Below are positions 27,955-37,004 of a stretch of 64,000 nt of DNA, in pieces. The translations under genes were made by a program, and so were the position numbers. The notes beneath the pieces were generated by a model. It did not search any database. It was not told where the DNA came from and saw nothing but the letters and a program-made list of their open reading frames with translations. Where the stretch lies: contig NZ_OY775906.1 in assembly GCF_963675065.1 (NCBI RefSeq), forward strand, positions 1,156,001-1,220,000, written 5' to 3'. This stretch comes from an uncultured Draconibacterium sp. (GTDB lineage: Bacteria > Bacteroidota > Bacteroidia > Bacteroidales > Prolixibacteraceae). Position 1 is the first letter of the stretch. Every line of letters begins with the position of its first letter.

Positions 27955-28899
27955 TTAACTGTTCTGACCAATTGCAATAACTACATTCCCTTGTTTATGG
28001 CCTTTGTCGACATAGGTATGAGCTTCGGCCATCTTTTCTAGAGGGAAAACACAATCGATAACAGGGGTAATCTTGCCTTGCTCTGATAAATTTTTCAACT
28101 CAATAAATGCTTCTTTAGGGGTTAGAGGAGTTCCATGATCGATGGATATATATTTTCCTTTAGGGGTAAGTGCTTTTTTGCTTTTTTCTTTTAAATGCGA
28201 CGATTTTGAATTTCCCACGGCATCTATAACATAATCGTAGGTTTCTAACTGAGCTTCTGCCTTATTAGAAGTGTAGTCAATAACCTTATCACTGCCCAAC
28301 GATTTTACCATCTCAAAGTTTTTTCCGCTACATACACTGGTTACTATTGCTCCTGCATTTTTTGCAAGCTGAATTGCCATTGTGCCTATGCTTCCCGAAG
28401 CTCCATAAATTAGCACTTTGTTGCCCTTTTTTAGTGATGCCTTTTTTAACAGATGTAATGCCAGTAAACCTCCATAAGGTATTGCGGCAGCTTCTTCAAA
28501 ACTACTATTTTTTGGTTTTAGGGCTATATTCCAATCATCAGGCAGGCATATATATTCAGCATAAGAACCAAAACGGCGTTTTGTTGGTGAAACAGAGCCA
28601 TAAGCAAAAACTTCATCTCCAATACCGAATTGCGTAACGTTTTTCCCTTTACTTTCTATCACACCTGATGATACCATTCCCAAAATTGGATTTCTGGGCT
28701 TTCCAAATCCAAATATGATTTGAACCATAAACCTTTCAATAGGCGATACTTTCAACCCACGGATAAGAACATCACTTGTTGTAACCGACGTAGCTCGTAT
28801 CTTGATTAGAACCTCATTATCTTTTGGAATTGGTTTTTCCACTTTCTCTAATTTCAATACTTCCGGGCTTCCATATCTAGTCGTTACAATCGCATTCAT
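27955..28899 (-). CDS. NAD(P)-dependent quinone oxidoreductase-like (zinc-independent MDR) enzyme
   Basis: This 314-residue protein belongs to the quinone oxidoreductase branch of the medium-chain reductases: MNAIVTTRYGSPEVLKLE at the N-terminus, GASGSIGTMAIQLAKNAGA as the nucleotide-binding site (about 145-165), and no cysteine-rich zinc loop. It likely reduces quinones or enals with NAD(P)H. The ATG at 28899 matches the family N-terminus better than the in-frame ATG at 28917. It heads a probable two-gene unit with the leucine-rich lipoprotein. Confidence 0.86.
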   Translation of the reverse strand: MNAIVTTRYGSPEVLKLEKVEKPIPKDNEVLIKIRATSVTTSDVLIRGLKVSPIERFMVQIIFGFGKPRNPILGMVSSGVIESKGKNVTQFGIGDEVFAYGSVSPTKRRFGSYAEYICLPDDWNIALKPKNSSFEEAAAIPYGGLLALHLLKKASLKKGNKVLIYGASGSIGTMAIQLAKNAGAIVTSVCSGKNFEMVKSLGSDKVIDYTSNKAEAQLETYDYVIDAVGNSKSSHLKEKSKKALTPKGKYISIDHGTPLTPKEAFIELKNLSEQGKITPVIDCVFPLEKMAEAHTYVDKGHKQGNVVIAIGQNS

Positions 28900-29035
28900 T
28901 TTTTCTTTTGTTCTCATCGTATTTGTATTTTAATGATGATTAAAAACTATGATGTAAATGTACAATGGCACTTTCACTAAAATGTTCGGAATAGTTTTCT
29001 TGAGGTTCGGAAATATAATTGTGAACCACTTGGAT

Positions 29036-29061
29036 AAAAAGCCTCCACAAAGGGAGGCTTT
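29036..29061 (-). terminator. Intrinsic terminator (minus strand)
   Basis: On the minus strand AAAGCCTCC and GGAGGCTTT pair around a 6-base loop and run into further T residues (29036-29040 as A on the plus strand). It could end the transcript of the gene at 29247-29885, about 185 bases past its stop codon. Confidence 0.65.
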
Positions 29062-29199
29062 AAAGGTAGGTGAAATGTAAACTCATTGATGCAATTTCCC
29101 AGGTCTTAGATTCAAGGGTACGGCGGTAAGAAATCGTTGCGCTTTGCTTACACCAACTTATCTGCCCGCAACGCCGCTATTAAATGTTTTGCTTTAAAT

Positions 29200-29241
29200 A
29201 GTCTGACAAGCCAAGAGTTGTAAATCCTGACTTGTCAGACT
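29200..29241. repeat. Perfect 11-bp inverted repeat
   Basis: AGTCTGACAAG (29200-29210) and CTTGTCAGACT (29231-29241) are separated by 20 bases. It begins six bases beyond the stop codon of the minus-strand gene and has no T-run. It could stabilise that mRNA end or be one end of a decayed element. Confidence 0.6.
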
Positions 29242-29246
29242 AAAGT

Positions 29247-29885
29247 TTAAAAATTCACACCGAAGTAAATATTTGGCTCAAAAAGAAAGACGTTTCCATA
29301 TTTATCGTCCATCTCCTTAAATCCTTCAGGAGAATTGTTGTCAAACATCCACTGGTTGCAATGAACCTGAGGTTCTACGAAAAATCGTTTTTTCTTACCA
29401 ATGGAAAAATGGTAGCCCAAATGAAGTGAGTTGTAAACTTTAAATCCATTTTTTATTTTTTTACCGTCTAAATCCGTGTAGGTTTGAATTTGCGGAAGGA
29501 CTTCAACAGTTGCAAATAGCCCCTTCCAAAGCATGCGTTGGTACGTGATGCCAATTCCTGTTTCCCTTAAATATCCATCGTAATATTCAGTCCCAGACTC
29601 TATTTTATCGACAACTCCATCCCACCAGGTGATTCCCATGGGTTGAAATAATCGCCAGGTGGCAAACTTTACCCCAATGATGTTCTTATTATCCAGGTTG
29701 CGTTTTACATGTAATTCAACCATTTGAGTACTTGTTCGTTTTCCCCAACCAAAGATTATCTCATCTGGAACATGATAAGGTAAACTTATGCTCCACTTAT
29801 GGGCTACTTCAGCTTCTTTATCCACAATTTGACCAAAAGCACTTAATGTGCAAGAAAGTAAAAGAATTACAATTAAATTTTTCAT
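29247..29885 (-). CDS. Exported protein of unknown function, probable small outer membrane barrel
   Basis: I do not recognise a family. The 212-residue protein has a signal peptide (CTLSAFGQ, cleavage near 19) and alternating hydrophobic strands with many aromatic residues, ending in FEPNIYFGVNF; a terminal Phe is typical of outer membrane beta-barrels. Eight strands would fit the size. The upstream neighbour is an AraC remnant and then the MFS gene. Confidence 0.65.
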   Translation of the reverse strand: MKNLIVILLLSCTLSAFGQIVDKEAEVAHKWSISLPYHVPDEIIFGWGKRTSTQMVELHVKRNLDNKNIIGVKFATWRLFQPMGITWWDGVVDKIESGTEYYDGYLRETGIGITYQRMLWKGLFATVEVLPQIQTYTDLDGKKIKNGFKVYNSLHLGYHFSIGKKKRFFVEPQVHCNQWMFDNNSPEGFKEMDDKYGNVFLFEPNIYFGVNF

Positions 29886-30271
29886 GATACTATTATTTTT
29901 GTTTTAAAATTCCGATTGCTACAAAGCACTTCCCATTATCGTTCGTTTATTTAATAAATGGGGAAATAATCATCAACCAATAATTATTTGCTCTGTTTTA
30001 TCAAATTGTTAATGCAAAGATGGAGAGAAAAGGAAGGTGAATCGTCCTGAAATGTAATTTCGGACTTATAGGTATGATTTAGGACTTTTTTAAACTTGAT
30101 TAGAAGTCAACCAGACTTTCTGCGTCATCCCTTCGGTTTTTTTAAAAATAGGCATTGAATACCGATTTAGAACTAAAACCACTTTCATAAGCCAGCCCTA
30201 AAAGGGTAAGGTTACTATTGGCTGGTTTTAGGGTTATTGACTATGAGGCTGTAATGCGTTGGTTAATAGGA
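29886..30271. other. Intergenic region with AraC remnant
   Basis: This 386-base stretch has no intact frame. Its upper part (30103-30245) is a decayed copy of an AraC C-terminal coding sequence (separate entry); the rest shows nothing. Confidence 0.55.
30103..30245 (-). pseudogene. Remnant of an AraC-family DNA-binding domain (copy 1)
   Basis: Read on the minus strand this gives NSNLTLLGLAYESGFSSKSVFNAYF and, after a one-base shift in a T/A run, KKTEGM. The intact regulator encoded at 31504-33339 has NSHLTLLGLAYESGFNSKS and KKMEGI at the same place. The piece lies downstream of the MFS gene, as if a second regulator gene once stood there. Confidence 0.85.
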
Positions 30272-31507
30272 TTATAATCCGGAGTTATTCTTTCTTTTTA
30301 CCATTCGATTAATAATAAACATCAATCCAATTGTCATAGTCATTAATGAAATTACCACAACACCCAAGGTGGAAAAATTATTTATCATCCCATCTTCCGT
30401 TTGAAATACGATCCAACCTGCTAGCATGGCAGCCATACCTGCAATTGCCAGTTGCATTGCCGCATCAACAGCCATGTATGCACCCCGGTCTTGCATATCG
30501 GGAATAATTGTTCCTATAGCTGAAGATGAGATGCTTCGGGCATTAATTCCAAGAAAAAGTAAGGTGTGAACTATGATAACTGACCAAAGAGGATTTATTC
30601 CCAAGTTCGTAAAAACCGCTACCGTTATTATTGTAATTATAGTCCCTACTACAAAAATATTTAGTGTTCCAAACTTATCTGTCAATCGACCAATAAGGGG
30701 AGAGAATATGAGAGTACTAACCCCAGCAATTCCATATAGTAAGGGGAGGCTGTCAAGACCTACTCCAAGATTGTTAGTGCAAAATGCAGAGCTAAAGGTC
30801 ATCAATATAACATCTCCTGCTACCAAAAGTGTATTGTTTAAAAACATTATTAAATAATTTCTATTGCTGATTATTTTTAAAGAATGATGCAATGGGTTGA
30901 CTTTTGCAGGTATTCGTAGATGTTTATTCACAGGATTCATTTTCCAGATAATGAGAAAAGCAGCTATAATTCCTATTAACAAAATCAACCCAAAAGCTAA
31001 ATGCCAATCCCACTCAGAAGCCAGGTAGAGAGCAAGTGGTAAACCCAAAATTTGACTACCGGCAGAAGCCATTTGCAGAATTCCCATAGCCCTTCCTCTT
31101 TGGGTCGTATCAAATTGATCAGCTATAATGGCAAAACAAATAGGACCGACAGTACCTCCAAATATACCAGTTATAATCCGAGCAACAACCAACACTTGGA
31201 ATGACGGTGCACTTGCACAAAATAAAACACCCAGCAAAAAGCCTGAGTAAAAGAATAGTAGTAATTTTTTTCGATCAAATTTGTCAGCGTAACCCGATAA
31301 TAAAATAGCAGATATTCCTGCACTTATTGGATATGCAGACGCAAGTAAACCGAACTGCTTGGTAGTGATATTAAGTTCTGGAAGAAGGATTGCTGACAAT
31401 GCAGAAGTAAGCATAAAATCCAATACTATTGTTAAAAAAACTACAGTAATGATAGTTACTAAAAGAAATTGATAGCGGGTGAATTTAAGCTTATTATCGC
31501 CATTCAT
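30272..31507 (-). CDS. MFS transporter (drug/metabolite exporter type)
   Basis: This 411-residue inner-membrane protein has about twelve hydrophobic segments and the MFS loop motif GYADKFDRKKLL between segments 2 and 3, with a second copy-like GRLTDKFG in the middle. It resembles DHA1-type exporters. The start at 31507 is chosen because its ATG overlaps the TGA of the upstream regulator gene (ATGA), a translational-coupling arrangement; the longer frame to 31528 would lie inside that gene. The regulator upstream probably controls this exporter. Confidence 0.87.
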   Translation of the reverse strand: MNGDNKLKFTRYQFLLVTIITVVFLTIVLDFMLTSALSAILLPELNITTKQFGLLASAYPISAGISAILLSGYADKFDRKKLLLFFYSGFLLGVLFCASAPSFQVLVVARIITGIFGGTVGPICFAIIADQFDTTQRGRAMGILQMASAGSQILGLPLALYLASEWDWHLAFGLILLIGIIAAFLIIWKMNPVNKHLRIPAKVNPLHHSLKIISNRNYLIMFLNNTLLVAGDVILMTFSSAFCTNNLGVGLDSLPLLYGIAGVSTLIFSPLIGRLTDKFGTLNIFVVGTIITIITVAVFTNLGINPLWSVIIVHTLLFLGINARSISSSAIGTIIPDMQDRGAYMAVDAAMQLAIAGMAAMLAGWIVFQTEDGMINNFSTLGVVVISLMTMTIGLMFIINRMVKRKNNSGL

Positions 31508-33339
31508 TTTATTTGAGATTTTAACCATGCTTTTGGAGATATACCCTCCATTTTTTTAAAAAAAATATTGAATACCGATTTGGAGTTAAAGCCACTTTCA
31601 TAGGCCAAACCTAAAAGTGTAAGGTGGCTGTTATTTGGGTTTAGTGCTTTTTCTTTGAAAGAAATCAATCGGAAGGCGTTAATATATTCATTAAAGTTCT
31701 TACCAATTTGTTCATTGATTAACCAAGACAATTTATTAGGCTGCAAATCCATTTTTTCTGCTAAATTTCTTAATGAAATTGCTGGGTCTAAATAGATTTC
31801 ATCTTCTTTCATTAGCGTATCTAATAGTTCTAAATAGTAATCTATTTCATCTTTGCTTAATAAGGAGGGATTAATGAAAGTGGATTGAGATATGGTTATT
31901 GGCGCAAGATTATGCTTGTTTTTTATAGATGGGGGAAAATTCATTTGAGCATAAATCTCTTTAAACCGAACATTATCCCGAAGGTTATCCCAGACCCAAA
32001 AAGTCTTCAAGGTCGTCATATTTACTGAATGTTCTTCGTAAGCTTTTTCTAACCAGTAAATGGCTTCTTCAGGCATATTTAAAAGTGAATATAAAACCGC
32101 AGGGTCAGAAGAGTCAATATATTTTGTTCTTTTTAATACCCCTAAAACCTCCTCTTTCTTACCCATTAGTATTTTTACCACCAATAAATCTAAGTTAGCA
32201 AGCCCCAGGCCACCTATAAGTTCAAGTGCCCTATTGATGTCAATTAATGCCTCTTTATATTTTCCTAAATACCCCCACACTAAACCCCGAAAACGAATAG
32301 CCTCTGCATAATTAGAGTCAATTTCCAGGGCTTTATTAAATGCAGCAATCGAATCTTCAAAACGTCGTGCAAAATAATAGGTCAAGCCCAATTGCCAATG
32401 TGTGTGAACATGAAGAGGGTCAGTTTCAGTCTCTCTTTTGGCTACTTGAATCGCTCGTTCAAAATCCTCCTTGATAAATATATAATAATAGGTTATGAAT
32501 TCATTTTGGTCAGAATGTCCATATTTTATTGCCTTATCGTATTCGGTTAGGGCAGCGTCCCAGTTCCAATCCGAGAACAGTTCGATATAGGCTAGAACCA
32601 TATGTGCCTTTGCATTTTCTAAATTTAATTCAATGGCTTTTTCAGCGACATTTCTTGCTAAAACATTCCCTTCATGATTGGGTAATATATTGAGGGCTGC
32701 AGCTTGGATATAAGCTTCACCCAAAAATGCATAAGCATCTGAATAGTTAGGATCAATTTTAATTGCATCCTTAAATAATTTCATAGCATTCTTAATGTCC
32801 TCAAAGTCTTTTCTTTTTAAATGATAACTCCCTTTCAACCATAAATCGTAGGCTTCGATATTCTGAGTTGGGGTTGTATTATGAAAAGATGGGATTTCTA
32901 TATGTCCAAAATTTTCTCGTATCTGGTCAGCAATCAGTAAGCTAATTTCATCTTGCAGTTCAAATATGTCTTCCAAATCCCGATCAAAATTTTTTGACCA
33001 GAAGTGAGTGCCGTCATTAGTACTGATAAACTGTGCTGTAATGCGAACCCTTTTTTTGACTTTCCGGACGCTCCCCTCCAAAACAGTGCTTACCCCTAAC
33101 TTATCACCAATGGTTCGTACGTCTATATTTTTATTCTTAAATGCAAAAGAAGATGTGCGGGCAATGACTTTCAAGCCTTTCACGGTGGTTAGTGCGTTGA
33201 TTATTTCTTCAGTAATGCCATCGCTGAAGTATTCGTTCTCAGGGTCGGTACTCATATTAACAAAGGGGAGAACGGCAATACTCATTCCTGTTTGAAGATG
33301 GTTGGTACTTTGTACTTGTATTTCAGCTTCTTTAGGCAT
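31504..33339 (-). CDS. Regulator with TolB-like, TPR and AraC DNA-binding domains
   Basis: This 611-residue protein starts with a FlgO/TolB-like domain (about 19-135: IAVLPFVNMSTDPENEYFSDG, VLEGSVRK), continues with at least five TPR-like repeats (about 155-420) and ends in an AraC helix-turn-helix (about 510-611: LTLLGLAYESGFNSKSVFN). There is no receiver domain or membrane segment, so it is probably a cytoplasmic one-component regulator that reads its signal through the TPR part. The stop overlaps the MFS start by the ATGA arrangement. A frameshifted Crp/Fnr gene is divergent 119 bases upstream. Two degraded AraC C-terminal copies elsewhere in the window are relatives. Confidence 0.85.
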   Translation of the reverse strand: MPKEAEIQVQSTNHLQTGMSIAVLPFVNMSTDPENEYFSDGITEEIINALTTVKGLKVIARTSSFAFKNKNIDVRTIGDKLGVSTVLEGSVRKVKKRVRITAQFISTNDGTHFWSKNFDRDLEDIFELQDEISLLIADQIRENFGHIEIPSFHNTTPTQNIEAYDLWLKGSYHLKRKDFEDIKNAMKLFKDAIKIDPNYSDAYAFLGEAYIQAAALNILPNHEGNVLARNVAEKAIELNLENAKAHMVLAYIELFSDWNWDAALTEYDKAIKYGHSDQNEFITYYYIFIKEDFERAIQVAKRETETDPLHVHTHWQLGLTYYFARRFEDSIAAFNKALEIDSNYAEAIRFRGLVWGYLGKYKEALIDINRALELIGGLGLANLDLLVVKILMGKKEEVLGVLKRTKYIDSSDPAVLYSLLNMPEEAIYWLEKAYEEHSVNMTTLKTFWVWDNLRDNVRFKEIYAQMNFPPSIKNKHNLAPITISQSTFINPSLLSKDEIDYYLELLDTLMKEDEIYLDPAISLRNLAEKMDLQPNKLSWLINEQIGKNFNEYINAFRLISFKEKALNPNNSHLTLLGLAYESGFNSKSVFNIFFKKMEGISPKAWLKSQIK

Positions 33340-33458
33340 TAATAATTTTATAAATGAGTGCTAAATTGAATTTTGAATAATAAACACATTGAAATTCCAA
33401 ATGTTTATATTTATTGGAGATGTGAAAAATACTAGAGAAATAGTAATTAACGGCTAAG

Positions 33459-33791
33459 ATGATGGAGTTTAAAACGATAATTAACAAACTTTCATCATTT
33501 ACCGATGAAGCATGGCATGATTTAACTGAACTATTTGAAGAATTCACCCTGAATAAAAATGAATACCTTATTACAGAAGGTCAAAAAGCTCATCGTTGTT
33601 ATTATTTAAAAGATGGTGTAATACGTGTTTTTTACACTCATGAAGGCAATGAGTATAATAAAACCTTTTTATACCAGGGACTTTTCCAGCTCCAATTACC
33701 TCCCTTCTTTAAGGAAATCCCTCACAGCTTGGTTTTCAGGCATCGGCTGGGTTTTTATTGGTATTTGTTACCGGATTACTGCCGGTTTAAA
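33459..33791 (+). pseudogene. Frameshifted, truncated Crp/Fnr-family regulator
   Basis: The first 70 codons encode a cyclic-nucleotide-binding-like domain (LTELFEEFTLNKNEYLITEG, YYLKDGVIRVFYTHEGNEYNKTF). The frame then slips at a T run (33666-33670). One more T would restore TFFIPGTFPAPITSLL, typical of this family, and the next break near 33712 would need a further T loss and A gain to read LLKENPSQLGFQ. The DNA-binding domain is absent. At least three indels and the missing C-terminus make this a decayed gene, not a short protein. Confidence 0.82.
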
Positions 33792-33860
33792 TTTAAGAAT
33801 TAACCGCTAGAACAACGGCAACACCAAGCTTGTATATATTTATAGTAAGCCGTTTTTATT

Positions 33861-34442
33861 CTATCTGAATTGTTTTGGTTGTTGTTTTCTACTCGCATTT
33901 TCTGCGATTTCAATAATTCTTTTTTTTCTGGTTTCAGCTCTTTTAGCAAGAACAACCCAACCTAATAGAATTTTCTTTACTGATTTACTTAAACTCTCGT
34001 AATATTCCAAAGCCCCCACTCTTTTATCAAGTTCTTTTTTTAAATCTGCCGGAATAATAAGTGCTTCAACTTCATCCAGAATAAACCAGGAGCCATTTTT
34101 CTTAGCAATTTCAATAGATTTATAACCAGCTTCTTGCATAAGATTTTTTGAAATTAAATAATCCACTTTATCCTTATTTATTTTAGACCATATGCTATTC
34201 GGTTTCCTTTTACTGAAATATTGCATATACCTTTCATTATCAATAGTTTTTTTAGTACTATCAATCCACCCAAAGCAAAGAGCTTCATCAACTGCTTCAC
34301 TCCAACTTACAGAAGCGACTTTTGTTGATGACTTAAAATAAATAAGCCAAACAGATTGTTTTAACTGATGATTTTTTTCTAACCAACTTCGCCAGTCTGT
34401 TCTGCTTTCAGGGCAAACTGTTTCTATTTCCTGAATAGGCAT
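33861..34442 (-). CDS. YdeI/OmpD-associated family protein
   Basis: This 193-residue cytoplasmic protein has the family pattern SVWLIYFKSSTK, WSEAVDEALCFGWIDSTKK, YFSKRKPNSIWSKIN and the lysine-rich C-terminus. Members are small soluble proteins of uncertain role, linked in some bacteria to peptide or bacteriocin resistance. Length is usual. The gene follows the lipoprotein gene at 34466-35059 after 23 bases, so both may be on one transcript. Confidence 0.85.
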   Translation of the reverse strand: MPIQEIETVCPESRTDWRSWLEKNHQLKQSVWLIYFKSSTKVASVSWSEAVDEALCFGWIDSTKKTIDNERYMQYFSKRKPNSIWSKINKDKVDYLISKNLMQEAGYKSIEIAKKNGSWFILDEVEALIIPADLKKELDKRVGALEYYESLSKSVKKILLGWVVLAKRAETRKKRIIEIAENASRKQQPKQFR

Positions 34443-34465
34443 TATATTGTTTTTACCATTTCGAC

Positions 34466-35059
34466 TTATTCTGGTTTCGAATATTCTATTAACTCCTCTA
34501 CATATAAAAATTCACCTTGATTTTGAGTCAGCTTAATGAAGTTTTTCACTTCAGGTGCATACAACCAAACCTCCTCTTCATCTGCGTTGTATCCTCTGGA
34601 ATTTGTGGTTTTACCTGTGTATTTAATTGTGTAGGCCATGAATGTTCCGGCTGCTACCGTTTCTTCCTGGTACGATACTATTTCAGCATTTTGACTTTGT
34701 TTTCCTGTTGTCCCGTCTTGACTTGTCCAATTGTTCTCATATTTCCACTTTTTGCCCACTTGCAGCGGCCAGTCGTACTTCGGTGTGTTGCTTTCATCCT
34801 TCTTCACAATGTCAGTTATGGGAATGGTATCCTTTCCGATAGTCATGCCTAAAGCTCCATCAATACTGACTATCTTTCTTGTATCTTCTCCGTCCGAGCG
34901 TACTTCTCCTTCTGTTGTTACACCTTTGTATTTCCAAACCCATTTTTCTCCAACTTGATAATCAGCTAAAGTAGGTTGTTGCGTGATGCCGGTTTTCGTT
35001 GGATTGTTACAAGCACCAAGCATTATCAGTGCAAAAAATAGAATAATTTGACTTTTCAT
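34466..35059 (-). CDS. Lipoprotein of unknown function
   Basis: This 197-residue protein has a short signal with lipobox (LIMLGAC, Cys at about 17), so it should be lipid-anchored. The mature part contains YQVGEKWVWKYKG and LQVGKKWKYENNW, two related Trp-rich segments, suggesting a duplicated beta-rich domain. I do not recognise a named family. It lies between the serine hydrolase and YdeI-like genes on the same strand. Confidence 0.72.
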   Translation of the reverse strand: MKSQIILFFALIMLGACNNPTKTGITQQPTLADYQVGEKWVWKYKGVTTEGEVRSDGEDTRKIVSIDGALGMTIGKDTIPITDIVKKDESNTPKYDWPLQVGKKWKYENNWTSQDGTTGKQSQNAEIVSYQEETVAAGTFMAYTIKYTGKTTNSRGYNADEEEVWLYAPEVKNFIKLTQNQGEFLYVEELIEYSKPE

Positions 35060-35153
35060 GTTATAATATATTTTAAATATACTTACTTCTCTTTATTGCC
35101 TTTTTTTAGCTTGTTCAGACCGTTTTTTGCTAAATGTCAAGATAATATGCATT

Positions 35154-36707
35154 TCATTTAAGCATTTCTAATTTCTCTGTTGCCCAATTGTTTTCCGGGT
35201 TCATTCTGAGCGATTTATTATAATAGAATTTAGCAGAATCAATCTCTCCTCCTCTCTGAAAAGCCTCGCCCATGTTATTATAAACTGTCCAGGAATCAGG
35301 ATAAGTATCAATATTCAATGCGAATATTTTTTGGGCATCTTCAATTTTCCCTGCATTCAAAAATGCATACCCTTTGCCTATTAGAAATTGCTCGTCAAAA
35401 GCTTGATAACTTGGAAACTGTTTTTTCTTTTCGCGATATTGTTTAATGGTTTCATCTACTCCGATGTTAGTGATTGACTGATGAAAATCGTTAAATCTTA
35501 TACAATCTGCAGCATGCATTAAATCGCTTTCACCGTAATATTCAAGTGAATTGCCGCAATGAACGATAATAATTTCTTTGTCGGGAATAACATAAATTTG
35601 TTGCCCAAGGTTTCCGTTGGCAAAAAACTCAAATGTAGAGTCGCAGTTGGTGTTTCCCCACCACTGATAGGAGTAATAGGTGTGATTGCAGTTGTCGCCA
35701 CCAAGCCAGTCGGGGTAAATTTCGCGCGGAATAGATTTGTTCTCGCGGGTAGATTTTACTACCCAATCTTTAGAAATAATTTGTTTACCATTCCAGTTCC
35801 CTTCATAAAGAAAAAGACGACCAAAGCGCGCATAATCATTGGCACGTGCAATCAAGCGACTAGGCATGTACTCGAATCCGGATTTTTTACTGTCAACAGA
35901 AAACAGTGCATCCTGCGTCATTATTTGCGACCACAATTTATCCTCAAGATATTCCGACACGGTTTTATTTGTTGCCCGTTCAATAATCAACCCTAAATAA
36001 CTGGTGTTGTAATTGTTATATTCAAATGTCTTGCCTGGTTCTCTTGCGATATCAACTTTTTTGAGCAAGAGTTTCCGAACGTTGGGATGATAATACCCCA
36101 CGGCTTCGGCGTGCCAAGGCAAATGAATATACGTTCCGGGGAAGTAACCGGTAACATATTTCAGCCCCGATCGCATTTCGAGCAGGTTCTTTATGGTTAT
36201 TTTTTCAAAATCAGGATCGCGTTCTTTTAGCTCAGGAATATATAAGGTCATTGGGTCGTTAACACCCGAAATTAAACCTTCGTCGATGGCTGCACCAATT
36301 AAAAACGAGATAAACGATTTAGCCATTGATTGGGAGTGAAAGTAGGAATTACTTTCAAATCCGTTGAAATACTTCTCGTACAAAATGGTGTCTTTTCGAA
36401 TAAAAATTAAAGCGGTAGTTTGCGATTTCTTCGCCCACTCATCAAAAGTTTTGAAGCCCGAACCTAAAACCCTGTCCTGAAACAAGGATTCTACATAGCT
36501 TTCATCCAATTCTTTTTCAAATTGAAAAGTATCTTCCGAGCCATTAATTACACGGTTCTCATATTTCTGGTAGTCATAAACATCGGCAACATTCTGTGTA
36601 ATTAAACGATAAACGTAGCTTGGCGAATATTTAATACATAGCACAACCAGTGCCAGTACAATTAAAAGTATCGGGATTAGAAGCATTATTTTTATGGCTC
36701 TTTTCAT
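35154..36707 (-). CDS. Membrane-anchored serine hydrolase (class C beta-lactamase fold) with TPR tail
   Basis: This 517-residue protein has an N-terminal membrane anchor (about 7-26), a beta-lactamase-fold domain with the catalytic S127 and K130 (SMAK) and a YNNYN box matching the YxN motif, and a C-terminal part with TPR-like helices (about 430-517: WTVYNNMGEAFQRGGEIDSAKFYYNKSL). By family it may act on peptides, esters or cell-wall stems outside the cytoplasm; true beta-lactamase activity is not implied. A degraded copy of its N-terminal region lies 10 kb away (26727-26891). Confidence 0.86.
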   Translation of the reverse strand: MKRAIKIMLLIPILLIVLALVVLCIKYSPSYVYRLITQNVADVYDYQKYENRVINGSEDTFQFEKELDESYVESLFQDRVLGSGFKTFDEWAKKSQTTALIFIRKDTILYEKYFNGFESNSYFHSQSMAKSFISFLIGAAIDEGLISGVNDPMTLYIPELKERDPDFEKITIKNLLEMRSGLKYVTGYFPGTYIHLPWHAEAVGYYHPNVRKLLLKKVDIAREPGKTFEYNNYNTSYLGLIIERATNKTVSEYLEDKLWSQIMTQDALFSVDSKKSGFEYMPSRLIARANDYARFGRLFLYEGNWNGKQIISKDWVVKSTRENKSIPREIYPDWLGGDNCNHTYYSYQWWGNTNCDSTFEFFANGNLGQQIYVIPDKEIIIVHCGNSLEYYGESDLMHAADCIRFNDFHQSITNIGVDETIKQYREKKKQFPSYQAFDEQFLIGKGYAFLNAGKIEDAQKIFALNIDTYPDSWTVYNNMGEAFQRGGEIDSAKFYYNKSLRMNPENNWATEKLEMLK

Positions 36708-37004
36708 AAGCGAATTACTTTATGACTCGCAATTAATTAAACACAAATATATAAAGCATAAAACGCTTAATTGTTCTACATTATAATTCCGAACCAAAAT
36801 CATTCTATTCCGAAATATACTTATTTGACAATTTAAAGATCCGCAAGGGAATTTACTTACTTGATTCAAGTTGTTTAATTGAGTATTTTGGTTTTCAATA
36901 GTCTCTAATTGCAGTAGAAATGGAGATTTACTTAAAATTTCGTTTTTGAGATTTTGTTAACGAATTAGCCAAAATCCTAAGAAATATGACAGAAAAATGG
37001 TTTC
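36708..37004. other. Intergenic region, nothing recognised
   Basis: About 300 AT-rich bases between two minus-strand genes. I see no coding frame, strong hairpin or consensus promoter. Confidence 0.4.

Larger units (their letters stand above)
28900..29246. other. Intergenic region with two hairpins
   Basis: This stretch holds a minus-strand terminator (29036-29061), a long inverted repeat (29200-29241) and a GC-richer block between them (about 29110-29185) with GTTGCG/CGCAAC and GGCGG/CCGC half-sites in inverted order. The block is unlike its AT-rich surroundings and may be a degenerate small mobile or integron-type element. No gene. Confidence 0.4.

Noticed and set aside
35154..36707. Serine hydrolase as an antibiotic-resistance beta-lactamase
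   Set aside because: The fold and SxxK are present, but the TPR tail and membrane anchor indicate another hydrolase; resistance cannot be claimed from the sequence.
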